A stretch of 23,092 nt of DNA from CAZPHU01 sp964419255. GTDB taxonomy: Bacteria > Fibrobacterota > Chitinivibrionia > Chitinivibrionales > CAYFVL01. The translations under genes and the position numbers were made by a program. The stretch covers positions 1 to 23,092 of the forward strand of contig CAYQOU010000067.1 of assembly GCA_964419255.1 (NCBI GenBank), in the 5' to 3' direction. The notes under the pieces are model-generated. The model ran no database searches, was not told the DNA's origin, and saw only the letters and a program-made list of their open reading frames with translations. This document shows positions 6,496-15,600 of this stretch, piece by piece; the stretch's first letter is position 1, and every line of letters starts with the position of its first letter.

Positions 6496-8472
6496 TTAGC
6501 GAAGAACGCCGCGATAATCATTTTCCCAGATGGCATCTTCCATTTTCCATTGCGCCTGACGGGCCCAGTAGTCGTCGGGGTATTTTTCGAGAAGCGATTT
6601 GTACATCTTTATGGATCTTTTATAATCCCCGGTGTTTTTGTATATATTCGCTATCTGAAAAAGTCCCCAGGGAGTGTCCTGAAACCGTGGAAACTTACGA
6701 GTCACCAGGGTGTAGTTTTTCAGCGCCTCATCATATTTTTCTTCCTGGTAGTAATGATCAGCCATTTTGTAATAGGAATCGGGAACCCGCTCAAACAGGT
6801 TATGTGTTTCGCCTTCGCCAATCGCTTCTTTCAGCGCCACAATCGCCCTTTTACCGTTTCCGATCTGCAGATAGGACACACCCTGTTTGTAAAGTGCATA
6901 GACCTTGTCGATCGGGGAGATCGCTTTATGGGCGGCATACCCATATGCATCAACGGCCTTTCTCAACTGCTCCAGCTCACTATATGTATCCCCCAGCTTT
7001 TCATACGCTTTACCGATCCATCGATGGTTACGCTGGCTCTGAATAAAGGTGCGAAATAACTGTTCGGCATTTGCAAGCTCCTTGCGTTCGAAGCAGGCTA
7101 AAGCTTTCAGAAATGTGCTCTGCGCTGCTACATCATAGGTAGGATATCGATCGATCACCTGCTGAAACTGATTTTCGGCTGCCGCATAATTATTCAATTT
7201 CATATAGCAGATTCCGATATCGTACAAACAACGTGCGGCAACATCTCCGCGGGGATAGTCTATAAGGGTCTTTCGAAACTCCTCTATGGCCTTGTCGTAG
7301 TTGTCTTTCTGAAAGGCCCGAACACCGTTGAGCATCGCCTGACCGGGATCGGTCAGCGTATCGACTATACTCATCGACAGCAGCGAATCGATCCGTACCT
7401 CAACCGGTTTGATCGGCTTTTTTTGGGGTATTTTACTTACTTCCTGATGAAGCTCATCCTGAGCAAGTTCATTGATATCTACTGTTATTTTTTTCTGCTG
7501 CTCGGGACTGAGTGCTTTTCGATACTCTTCTATAAGCTTTTGGGCTTCCCGTTTACCCGGCTCATAATCCGTTTTGTTTACATATTGCATAAGATGCTTT
7601 ACGGCAGAGGAGTATGCTTTTTCCTCACCGTAAATCTTTCCAAGATAAAAATGTGCGTTGTACCCAAGCTTTGGGTGGGAAAGGGATTTCTGGAAGTTAA
7701 CCTTGGCCATACTGTTTCGCCCCTGACGACGACGAATCAATCCGGCATAGTAATATGCCCCCGGATGCCCCGGCTGAGCGGAAATCGCCTTGCGAAAGCA
7801 GCCGAGAGCTTCGGAAAACAGTCTCTCATCCCGTGTTTCAACTGCTTTCTGGTAGGCTGCAACCCCTTTATGGAATTCCTGCTGCGCACCGGCAGTATTG
7901 ACGGGTGCAGCAGGGGATGCCTTTTTTGCCCGGTCGCCTGTCTTCTTCTGCCCCCCGGCCGGTGAAAATGAAGCCTGTTCTGACGGTCGATCAGATGACG
8001 GCGTTTCAGAAGCAGGCCGCGCGCCACCGACTCTGTTTATGAGCCGATCGATCTGCGTCTGTATACTATCGCGTTCATCGGGGTCGCTTGATTGCAGATA
8101 GTGCTGAAGCTCCTTTATCGCGTTTTGATACTGGCGGTCTTTCTCGTAGGATGCTGCCAGTAACTTGTATGCTTTACCCCATCCGGGATTATAGGTAAGG
8201 GCCTTCTTCAGATTATAAATAGCAAGCCGGTGGCGTCCCTGTTGCATTCTGATTTCTGCAACATGCATATAGGCATTGTAATTATCGGGATATGCTGCCA
8301 ATACTTTCCTGAATTCCTCTACCGCCTGCTCCTGCTTGTTTTCGTTTTTATACTTAACCCCCAGACGATAGTGGACATAGTCATGTGTATTTGCCCCCAG
8401 AGATATGGAGTGGAGAAAAAACATTAACACCCCACATACTATGTTCATCTTGATTCGAATGGTCCTGTTCAT
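6496..8472 (-). CDS. Secreted multi-TPR protein
   Basis: A 658-residue protein with a signal peptide at about 1-27 (hydrophobic core IVCGVLMFFLHSISLG, possible cleavage near LGA/N). Three TPR blocks follow, at about 29-145, 195-320 and 377-645. They are separated by a Ser/Pro/Lys-rich linker (about 150-195) and a lysine-rich linker (about 320-360). The repeats carry typical TPR spacing, for example AVEEFRKVLAAYPDN (50-64) and AIEEFRKTLIDYPRGD (395-410). The last block resembles BamD/YbgF-type repeats that scaffold envelope complexes. No catalytic motif is visible. It is the first gene of the operon leading to the kinase and sigma-54 activator. The start is uncertain: Met1 has a weak ribosome site, and Met9 keeps the signal core and has CAGGACC upstream. 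Confidence 0.85.
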   Translation of the reverse strand: MNRTIRIKMNIVCGVLMFFLHSISLGANTHDYVHYRLGVKYKNENKQEQAVEEFRKVLAAYPDNYNAYMHVAEIRMQQGRHRLAIYNLKKALTYNPGWGKAYKLLAASYEKDRQYQNAIKELQHYLQSSDPDERDSIQTQIDRLINRVGGARPASETPSSDRPSEQASFSPAGGQKKTGDRAKKASPAAPVNTAGAQQEFHKGVAAYQKAVETRDERLFSEALGCFRKAISAQPGHPGAYYYAGLIRRRQGRNSMAKVNFQKSLSHPKLGYNAHFYLGKIYGEEKAYSSAVKHLMQYVNKTDYEPGKREAQKLIEEYRKALSPEQQKKITVDINELAQDELHQEVSKIPQKKPIKPVEVRIDSLLSMSIVDTLTDPGQAMLNGVRAFQKDNYDKAIEEFRKTLIDYPRGDVAARCLYDIGICYMKLNNYAAAENQFQQVIDRYPTYDVAAQSTFLKALACFERKELANAEQLFRTFIQSQRNHRWIGKAYEKLGDTYSELEQLRKAVDAYGYAAHKAISPIDKVYALYKQGVSYLQIGNGKRAIVALKEAIGEGETHNLFERVPDSYYKMADHYYQEEKYDEALKNYTLVTRKFPRFQDTPWGLFQIANIYKNTGDYKRSIKMYKSLLEKYPDDYWARQAQWKMEDAIWENDYRGVLR

Positions 8473-8549
8473 ATCACATATCGTTCTTTGTAGATATCTT
8501 ACTGATTTTTAAGCGAATAGAATTTAGTGTCTTTTGACTCTTTTGCTTA

Positions 8550-8578
8550 AGTATAGTATAATGGAAATCTATTGTAAA
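8550..8578 (-). promoter_or_regulatory. Sigma-70-type promoter of the TPR/FlgN-like/kinase/regulator operon
   Basis: On the minus strand TTTACA (8573-8578) is separated by 17 bp from TATACT (8550-8555). A second overlapping TATACT at 8555-8560 gives the duplicated TATACTATACT element, but its 12-bp spacing is too short for this -35. The leader to the TPR start at 8472 would be about 70 nt. No sigma-54 -24/-12 element was seen, so the operon encoding the sigma-54 activator appears to be housekeeping-controlled. Confidence 0.65.
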
Positions 8579-8694
8579 CCGCAAAACAGGCATAGTCCAG
8601 CAAAAAAAAACTTTTGGTCATTTATTCTACCATTTGCATGAACACAATATAAGCGATTTGTGTATAAGCAGTTAGTTACCAACAGAAAAGACAC

Positions 8695-10062
8695 TCATAT
8701 CTTTGCAAACACCAGCTTTCCGTCCTTAACGGTGACTCGCAGATTGTTCATCACGGTCTTTATTGTTTTCTGACTCTCACCATAGCAGATAACTGTATTG
8801 GGCCGCAGCTCCCGCGCCTGAATGACGGGAGGTTTCTTCGTCATCAACTCTGCCTTATACCGCTCAACCGTTTCAAATAACTCATTGTATTCTTTTTGAG
8901 TGTCGAAAATCTGCATTTTCACCGCTAATCCACTCTCCTCGTCTTCTGCCTGCAATCTACCCTCGGCGTTCATCCCGTTTCTGACAATCGTATACAGCTC
9001 ATCCTTCAACTTCTGTATCTCGGTAGCAAGATGCCCAAGTTTCTTCTCCTTCACAATACATTGCTTGAACAGATCGGCGTGTTTTCCGATATCTAAAACG
9101 GTTTTGGTTTCTGTAGCACCCCCTATTATTCCCGCAAACACACCATCCACCGCCTCAATCTTGCCTCCCACAATCGCCTCTGAGCGAAAAGCCCCTCCCG
9201 TTCTGATATTTCCATGTACACAGCTTCCCCCAAATGTCACATCTCCGCCGGCATCGATATGGCAGTTTTCTCCATGAGCGGCATGGAAAGCACCTCCACA
9301 GGATACCTTTCCCTGAGCACCTCCTATGACACCGCCATTGACCCTGCAGTCTCCTCCGCACTCCACGACTGCATCCTCAATACTTCCCTTCACCACCATA
9401 AGTCCTTGTACCCGCACCCCAAAACCGCTTTTTATAGTCCCTGATATCTCCAGATCACCATTGAATCTCACATTGCCGGTACCGTAGTCGACGTCTCCGG
9501 AAATTACCTTCCTGCCTTTAACAGAGATCGTTCCCGAAGCATCGATAAACAGAGCACCACTCCGGGAAGCTATCAGTACATTCTGATCTTCCCCGGAAAC
9601 AACTACTCCATCTCCCGCTCTAAGAGCAATATCTTTGGGCTCAGGAGCCGGCAGTGATTTACCCAGAACGGAAATGCCGGGAATCCCTTTTTTCGGCGGA
9701 ACTCGACGAACCAGAGGAGTTCCCCTGGTAACATTTATTATACTCTGCAGCTCCCGGTGATCGACACTTCCGTTCTCAAGCTCCAGCGGTTTACCTCGCG
9801 ATGATGTATCCACCAGCAATTCCAGCCGCGCATCTCTTCCCGGTATCGGCGCTTTACCCTCGGCGGCCAGACAGGGAGTCCCCTGGATCCTCCTCTCAAG
9901 CATCTTGTAAAGCGTAGATTTTTTCAGACCAGCATGTATTCCTTTTCCAGCCAATGCCCCATAAAGAGACTGAAAATCGGGGTATTCATCCTCGGGTAGC
10001 AGATTTACCTGTATGTACGCTCGAATCGCATCTTTGGACATGGTAACGCGAATGTCAGCCAC
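8695..10062 (-). CDS. FapA / DUF342 family protein
   Basis: A 455-residue cytoplasmic protein with the family's usual layout. Residues about 1-120 are the N-terminal alpha/beta part, including VRRVPPKKGIPGISVLGK (118-135), a family hallmark. A glycine-rich right-handed beta-helix follows at about 160-320, with turns such as GDLEISGTI (202-210), GDCRVNGGVIGGA and GGDVTFGGS. A coiled coil occupies about 335-410, and there is a short C-terminal beta segment. FapA was named for flagellar assembly in Vibrio, where it links glucose-PTS signalling to polar localisation. Elsewhere its role is less defined. The start is GTG, 3 bp after the hldD stop, with AAAGGA about 8 bp upstream. Met8 is an alternative start. 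The gene is co-transcribed with hldD. Confidence 0.88.
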   Translation of the reverse strand: MADIRVTMSKDAIRAYIQVNLLPEDEYPDFQSLYGALAGKGIHAGLKKSTLYKMLERRIQGTPCLAAEGKAPIPGRDARLELLVDTSSRGKPLELENGSVDHRELQSIINVTRGTPLVRRVPPKKGIPGISVLGKSLPAPEPKDIALRAGDGVVVSGEDQNVLIASRSGALFIDASGTISVKGRKVISGDVDYGTGNVRFNGDLEISGTIKSGFGVRVQGLMVVKGSIEDAVVECGGDCRVNGGVIGGAQGKVSCGGAFHAAHGENCHIDAGGDVTFGGSCVHGNIRTGGAFRSEAIVGGKIEAVDGVFAGIIGGATETKTVLDIGKHADLFKQCIVKEKKLGHLATEIQKLKDELYTIVRNGMNAEGRLQAEDEESGLAVKMQIFDTQKEYNELFETVERYKAELMTKKPPVIQARELRPNTVICYGESQKTIKTVMNNLRVTVKDGKLVFAKI

Positions 10063-10065
10063 AGA

Positions 10066-11052
10066 TCAGTCCTTTAAGGGATCGAGTGAGGAATCGGTTC
10101 TTAAATAATTGCGGATGTAGTCATCGATCGCATCCTCCAGACTCATGCACCGATGAGTACAGCCTGCCTCACGTATTTTTCGCATTTCCGCGCAGGTATA
10201 ATACTGGTATTTACCTTTCAGATGTTCTGGCATGGGAACGTATCGTATTTCCGGAGTTTTGTTGGCGGAGGCAAACATCGCACGGGCAACATCGTTCCAC
10301 GACCTGGCTTGTCCAGTGCCGATATTGAATATTCCGTTAACATCAGGATTGTCAAAGAAAAACAGAGTCATGGCCACCGCATCTTTTACATACAAAAAGT
10401 CCCGCTTCTGTTCGCCATGTCCGTATTGTTCTCTGTGGGATTGGAAGAGTTTCATAGTGCCCTGATCCCGGACTTCCGGCCATGCTTTATTGATCACACT
10501 GCGCATATCACCCTTATGCCCCTCGTTTGGGCCAAATACATTGAAAAATTTTAATCCCACCATTTTTTTCAGCCATCCGTTGCGAAGGGCCAGAAGGTCA
10601 AAAAGATGCTTCGAATATCCATACATGTTCAACGGTCGTAGAGTCGGCAACAATTTCTCCTCATCATCGTACCCACGCTCGCCATTGCCATAGGTGGCGG
10701 CACTTGAGGCATAGATAAAACGACAATCCCGATTGGTCAAAGCCCATGATGCTAGACGGGTGGTGTAGCGATAATTATTCTCCATCAGATAGTCGGCATT
10801 TCGCTCTGTGGTGGCCGAGCAGGCTCCCATGTGGAAAATGGCCTCTATTTGTCCGTTAAATTCTCCACTCTCGAGTTTTTCGATAAATTCGGTCCGATCA
10901 AGATAATCCAACATTGTCAATGGTACAAGATTACGCCACTTCTCCGACTCTCCGAGGTGATCAACAACAAGGATATCCTGTCGCCCCCTTTTGTTGAGCT
11001 GCCATATAATTGCGCTGCCGATAAATCCAGCCCCTCCTGTTACCACTATCAT
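10066..11052 (-). CDS. hldD: ADP-L-glycero-D-manno-heptose 6-epimerase
   Basis: A 328-residue extended short-chain dehydrogenase that epimerises ADP-D-glycero-D-manno-heptose to the L-glycero form for the LPS inner core. The Rossmann motif TGGAGFIGS is at 5-13. The family-typical FHMGACSATTERN segment (about 73-85), the catalytic YGYSK (Y144, K148) and SSAATYG (about 116-122) are all present, as are KFFNVFGPNEGHKGDMRS (about 168-185) and QKRDFLYVKD (about 215-224). Length matches the family. The start at 11052 is chosen because GGAGGGG lies 5 bp before this ATG. An in-frame ATG 24 bp further upstream lacks such a site. The pairing with fapA is unusual, since heptose genes normally sit with hldE or LPS glycosyltransferases, none of which is here. 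Confidence 0.96.
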   Translation of the reverse strand: MIVVTGGAGFIGSAIIWQLNKRGRQDILVVDHLGESEKWRNLVPLTMLDYLDRTEFIEKLESGEFNGQIEAIFHMGACSATTERNADYLMENNYRYTTRLASWALTNRDCRFIYASSAATYGNGERGYDDEEKLLPTLRPLNMYGYSKHLFDLLALRNGWLKKMVGLKFFNVFGPNEGHKGDMRSVINKAWPEVRDQGTMKLFQSHREQYGHGEQKRDFLYVKDAVAMTLFFFDNPDVNGIFNIGTGQARSWNDVARAMFASANKTPEIRYVPMPEHLKGKYQYYTCAEMRKIREAGCTHRCMSLEDAIDDYIRNYLRTDSSLDPLKD

Positions 11053-11125
11053 CTTTTCCCCTCCATTCAACCACACCAGCGATTAGGAAAGCTTTCGATT
11101 GTTCTCCCCTATGGCAGGTAAGTTC

Positions 11126-11144
11126 ATTATATTCACATATGAAT
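11126..11144 (-). promoter_or_regulatory. Candidate hldD -10 with adjacent inverted repeat
   Basis: On the minus strand a perfect TATAAT occupies 11126-11131, about 74 bp before the hldD start. Overlapping it by one base is the inverted repeat ATTCA-CATA-TGAAT (11131-11144). The -35 position is an A/T run with no match to TTGACA, so the promoter may depend on an activator bound at the repeat, or may be fortuitous. Confidence 0.35.
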
Positions 11145-11433
11145 CATTTTTTTTCCATCAAAATTGAGCGAATCACAGCGAGAGTATTTCTCGATTTAGA
11201 ATAAATAGAGACGTGAAGCACTCTGCGCCATATCGAGCGTTGAGCCACGCGATGTAGATATAAATACAATTTGGGCTCGCGGGAATCCAGCGCCGGCAGC
11301 TCGTCTGCGATTTTGCCCCTCCTGAGCCATAGCTTCAGAACAACCGCTCCGGTATGTATGATTTGCCTGCCTGCCTTTTCATCAGATTTATATTCTCCCT
11401 GAGCTTTATTGGTTGTATTTTTAATTTACATAA

Positions 11434-11466
11434 ATTGCGCGGTTCTGAGCGGATGAGTCGCGCAAT
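11434..11466 (+). promoter_or_regulatory. Stem-loop ATTGCGCG...CGCGCAAT upstream of the zinc-ribbon gene
   Basis: A perfect 8-bp inverted repeat (11434-11441 and 11459-11466) encloses 17 nt and ends 41 bp before the next start codon. No T-run follows, so it is not a standard terminator. It could be an operator or a leader structure. Confidence 0.4.
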
Positions 11467-11507
11467 CAAGCAGGAACTTAATTGGGAATAACTCCAATGG
11501 ATTCATT

Positions 11508-12245
11508 ATGATCGAATGCTCTAAATGTGGCACTGCCAATTTTGCCCTCGGAACAGTATCGGGGTGTCGCGTATGCGGATACTCCTTGAATAACGCCAAA
11601 AAAGCCCCTTTTTCAAGGGCATCTATTGCCTGGGACAGATTGGATGACGTGGGGGTTTTTCCTGCGCTGGCTTCAAGCCTGAATTCAGCTGTTTTGCACC
11701 CCTTTCGATTCAGCAAGATGGCATCCGAAGAAGGAAATACCTCCCGTGCGATTCTCTTCGCCATCATTATCAGCTCTCTAACATCTCTTTTCGGCACACT
11801 GATTTCATTACGATTTCCATCCCCATCACTCTGGGCCGTGGCGACAAATCCGACATCCCCGGGCCATAATCTTATCCTTGTACCCTTTACAACACTTTTA
11901 GGGGTATTTTTCCTCGCCTTATATACTCACAGCATGCTCTTTTTTTCAGGCAGCCGAAAACCTTCATTTACCAATACCGTGCGGATAATAAGCTATGCAC
12001 ATGCTGTTTCAGTGCTTTCGCTCATTCCTTATATTGGTATATTCCTTTCGGGCACATTTTTCATTTACATCCTCTTGAGCTCATCAGCAAACGCCTTCCA
12101 GACCAGCCGCGGAAAGGCCGCCCTGTTTCTTCTTCTCCCCTGTTTTTTATTCGCACTTGTAGTAGGATTTCTTTTAACCGCTATAACGGGAAGCGGTCTT
12201 TTCTTGAATAATCTGGTTAAAGAGATGATTTTTTCCCTCCGATAA
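11508..12245 (+). CDS. Zinc-ribbon, Yip1-like multi-pass membrane protein
   Basis: A 245-residue protein that begins with a zinc ribbon (C4-x2-C7 and C20-x2-C23). A polar linker to about residue 78 follows, then four or five hydrophobic helices (about 81-101, 121-145, 157-197 as one or two, and 203-227). This layout, a cytoplasmic zinc ribbon before a five-helix bundle, fits bacterial Yip1/DUF1282-type proteins, whose function is largely unknown. A weak ribosome site (GGATTCATT just before the ATG) makes the start less certain, but moving it downstream would remove the zinc ribbon. It lies 51 bp before fliN on the same strand and may be co-transcribed with it. Confidence 0.7.
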   Translation: MIECSKCGTANFALGTVSGCRVCGYSLNNAKKAPFSRASIAWDRLDDVGVFPALASSLNSAVLHPFRFSKMASEEGNTSRAILFAIIISSLTSLFGTLISLRFPSPSLWAVATNPTSPGHNLILVPFTTLLGVFFLALYTHSMLFFSGSRKPSFTNTVRIISYAHAVSVLSLIPYIGIFLSGTFFIYILLSSSANAFQTSRGKAALFLLLPCFLFALVVGFLLTAITGSGLFLNNLVKEMIFSLR

Positions 12246-12296
12246 AGTACAATGTAGTGAAACTGCCCTTATGTATTCAAGAAGAAAGAAGTATAT

Positions 12297-12557
12297 ATGG
12301 CCAACAGCATCAATATGCTTCTCGATGTTACCATGCCCATTTCCGTGCAATTGGGTCAAACTCGTATGACCATCCGTGAGTTGCTGAATCTGAAAAAGGG
12401 AAGCCTCGTTCAGCTTAACCGCATGGCTGGTGAGCCGGCGGATGTATCAATCAATAACAAGTTGCTGGCAAAGGGTGAAATCACGGTAGTCGACGACCGT
12501 TTGGCGGTGAGAATCGGTATCTTGTATGGAGCTCGGGAGAAATTTAAACATCTATAG
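12297..12557 (+). CDS. fliN: Flagellar motor switch protein FliN, minimal form
   Basis: An 86-residue protein consisting almost only of the SpoA/FliN surface-presentation domain. Diagnostic segments are LLDVTMPISVQLGQTRMTIRE (about 8-28), LLNLKKGSLVQLNRMAGEPADV (29-50), LLAKGEITVVDDRLAVRI (56-73) and a terminal GILYGAREK. FliN forms the base of the switch-complex C-ring, where it helps set rotation direction and dock the export ATPase. Most FliN proteins carry an N-terminal extension (the E. coli form is about 137 residues) that is absent here. The gene is alone: fliM, fliG and fliY are not in the window. The ATG follows an AAGAAAG-type purine stretch. Confidence 0.88.
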   Translation: MANSINMLLDVTMPISVQLGQTRMTIRELLNLKKGSLVQLNRMAGEPADVSINNKLLAKGEITVVDDRLAVRIGILYGAREKFKHL

Positions 12558-12668
12558 GTACAGGTGCAATTATTATTTTCGAAGGTCGTGTTGTGTGTAC
12601 TATGTATAGAGACCGGAAATGCAGCAACCGTGCTTCTGTCCTGATTCCTTTTCCCGCGGTTTCGGAAT

Positions 12669-15600
12669 ATGACTGTGCAAAAAACGTCTCGTTTCGCAAA
12701 AATCCTTCTTACCGCCTTTTTGGCATCAAAAATTTGTGCTCTTGAGGCTACTCCACCCACCCCTCCTCCTCTCATTCTCTATCTAAACTCGTATCATCAC
12801 GGGCTCGACTGGTCCGATAATGTCTATGAGGGTTTTCTTTCACATCTCGAAAAATCCAAATCACAAGTCAGAGTTTCCACGGAATACATGGATTCAAAAT
12901 TCCACGCGTACCGAGTTCTGGACACACTGCTGCTCAGGACGATGCATTCAAAATACAGTCAGGACCCTCCGGATGTAATTGTCGCCTCAGATGATAACGC
13001 CTTGCGTTTCGCAATGAGACACCGGGAAACGTTCTTCCCCAATGCGCCGATTGTTTTTTGTGGCATCAACCACAGAAGGTTAACTGAGAGTCAGCGCACA
13101 TTTGCTACCGGTATTTTTGAGGATATCTCCGCGGTAAAAACAATCGATCTAATAAAGAAACTACACCCTCGGGTTCGAAGAGTCGTATACGTCACTGATA
13201 CCACCGTAACCGGGCGTATTCTAAAAAAACAGGTCCTCGCAGATACATCTTTGTATACCGGAGCGCTGTCATTTGAAACATTGCTTTCCGAGCCGGTCGA
13301 TACACTGATCGAAAACATCAAAAGATTGCCCAAAGATGCCGTCATAATCATTTTATCTATGTACCGGAATAAATACGGACAATACGTTTCGGTACGCAGG
13401 GCGAACCAGGTAATTGTGGATCATTCTCCGGTACCTGTCTACAGTCTCTGGGAGCATCGTATTACCGGGGGAGTTGTCGGCGGGTATGTTCTGCAGGATT
13501 TTAAGCATGGAGAGAAAACGGCTCAAATCGCGTTACAGATTCTCTCGGGAACTCCTATAGAAGAAATTCCGATTCAACGGGATACCGTCAGCAAACCGCT
13601 TTTCGATTTCAGAGCCGCCTATGCACATGGCCTGAAGTTTTCTAAAATACCGGAAGATGCATCGATACTGAATCAACCGCTCTCCTTTTACCATAAGTAC
13701 CGTCACTACATCCTGGTGGGAATTTTTGTGCTTATTATACAGCTTGTAGTGCTAATTTTTCTTCTTATTAACATATCACGACGGAAACGAGCGGAAAAGC
13801 AGCTTGCAAAAAATGAGAGATATACCAGAAATATTTTTATCAATGCCCCCGTACCAATGGCGATACTCAATCGAGACAACACTTTCGGGATGTTTAACAA
13901 ACGTCTTACCGAAGTATATGGATATGAAGAAGGGGAGATACAAAACATATTCGAGGGATTGAATAAGGCGTGTGCAGATGATGAGTATCGGGAAAAATAC
14001 ATGCAGATGTATCGAGAGCAGAAAATTGAGACTGTTTTTAATCTCTCTCCCGATATAACTCCTGTGCGCTGCAAGGATGGATCAATCAGATATGTGGAGT
14101 TTTATTTCAGAGAAAACGACACCAGCAGCTACATCCTGGTTATTCACGATGTCACCGAGCAGCATGCCGCAAAAGAGGCTCTGCACAACAGCGAACGTGA
14201 ATTACGAATGATGTTTGAAAACCATTCGGCAATCATGTATTTGACGGATCCCAACACTTTGCGGTTCATTGATGTAAATGCTGCGGCGTGTAGTTTTTAC
14301 GGATATTCACGCGAGCATTTCAAGACGATGTATATATATGATCTTGATGTTGATGATGAGGCCACTTTACGTAAGAAGATTGGATGCTGCTCAAAAGAAA
14401 AGCTTGAATCCACCGTTGTAAACCATCGGCTGGCCAATGGTGAGATCAGGACAATGGAAGTTCGTTCCACCCTGATTCACTCTAAACCGGGTTACCAGTA
14501 TTGTTTTGTTATCGGACATGATATTACCGAGCGGATCCGCATGGAGGAGCAACTTCGCCATTCGGAAAAAATGCGTGCAATCGGCCAACTGGCTGGCGGC
14601 ATAGCACACGATTTCAACAACCAGCTGACAGGCATTATCGGTGGGGCAGATATGCTGCGAAATGCATTGAAAAAAGAGGATGCTGAGTATGCACTGGCCG
14701 ATAGTATATACAAGGCGGCACAAAATGCCGCCACACTCACCCACCAGCTGCTAACTTTCGCCAGTGCCAGAAAGGAGAAGATGCACGAAGGAGTTGTTGA
14801 TATCCACGAGCTTCTTCGTGAAACTATCACCCTTTTTTCACACAGCATTTCCAGGAAAATTACCATAAAGCAGGATTTCAGGGCAAAACCATCTATATCG
14901 ATCGGTGATCAAAGCCAACTTCAGAATGCCTTTTTGAATCTGGCTATAAATGCACGCGATGCGTTTCCGTCCGGGGAAGGTACAATTGTTTTCTCAACCT
15001 CTCTTTTTCGAGTTGAAGGCAGCCCGCTTCCCTGCTCAAATCCGCCTTCCCTATTATCCTGCGGAACGTATATCGCTGTGCGGGTGTCTGATAACGGATC
15101 GGGGATGGATCAGTCGGTCATAAACCATGCCTTCGAACCATTCTTTACCACAAAATTCCCGGACGGAGGCACAGGTATGGGACTGGCGACCGTCTATGGC
15201 ACTGTAAAGAATCACAATGGTGCCGTTCGCATCGATAGTCAACCCGAAAAGGGGACCTGCGTTACCATCTACCTGCCTCTGAAGAGCACTTACGAAGATA
15301 CTCAGGACTCTCCGGCTCCCCAGATCTCGATTGCGCAAGAAGAAGAAATCACTCCCAAAACCATTTTGGTTGTGGATGATGAGGAGATTGTTCGTATAAC
15401 GGCGAAAAATCTTCTGAAATGTCTGGGTCATACGCCGATAGTCTGCAGTAATGGAAGAGAGGCTATCTCGCTGTACACAGGCTCAAAAGAGCAAATCGAT
15501 CTGGTTCTTATCGACATGATTATGCCGATGCTCGATGGAGCGCAAACGATCTCACGACTCAGAAAAATCAATCCATCTCTCCGCGCGGTCATCTCCACCG

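Larger units (their letters stand above)
11053..11507. other. 455-bp divergent intergenic region
   Basis: This gap lies between hldD (minus) and the zinc-ribbon membrane gene (plus). It holds a weak hldD promoter candidate near 11126-11144 and a hairpin close to the plus-strand gene (11434-11466). The middle (about 11150-11430) has no open frame with gene-like features and no RNA I recognise. Confidence 0.6.

Noticed and set aside
6415..7059. Plus-strand frames of 214 and 188 codons
   Set aside because: They are antisense to the TPR and FlgN-like genes. Two overlapping frames on the same strand are typical of shadow frames.
8597..8610. AAAAG/T9 run downstream of fapA as a terminator
   Set aside because: The possible stem is only four A-T pairs with almost no loop, too weak to call.
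11525..11542. TGGCAC...TTTTGC resembling a sigma-54 -24/-12 promoter
   Set aside because: The GG-to-GC spacing is wrong and the stretch encodes the zinc-ribbon Cys-x2-Cys of the membrane protein.
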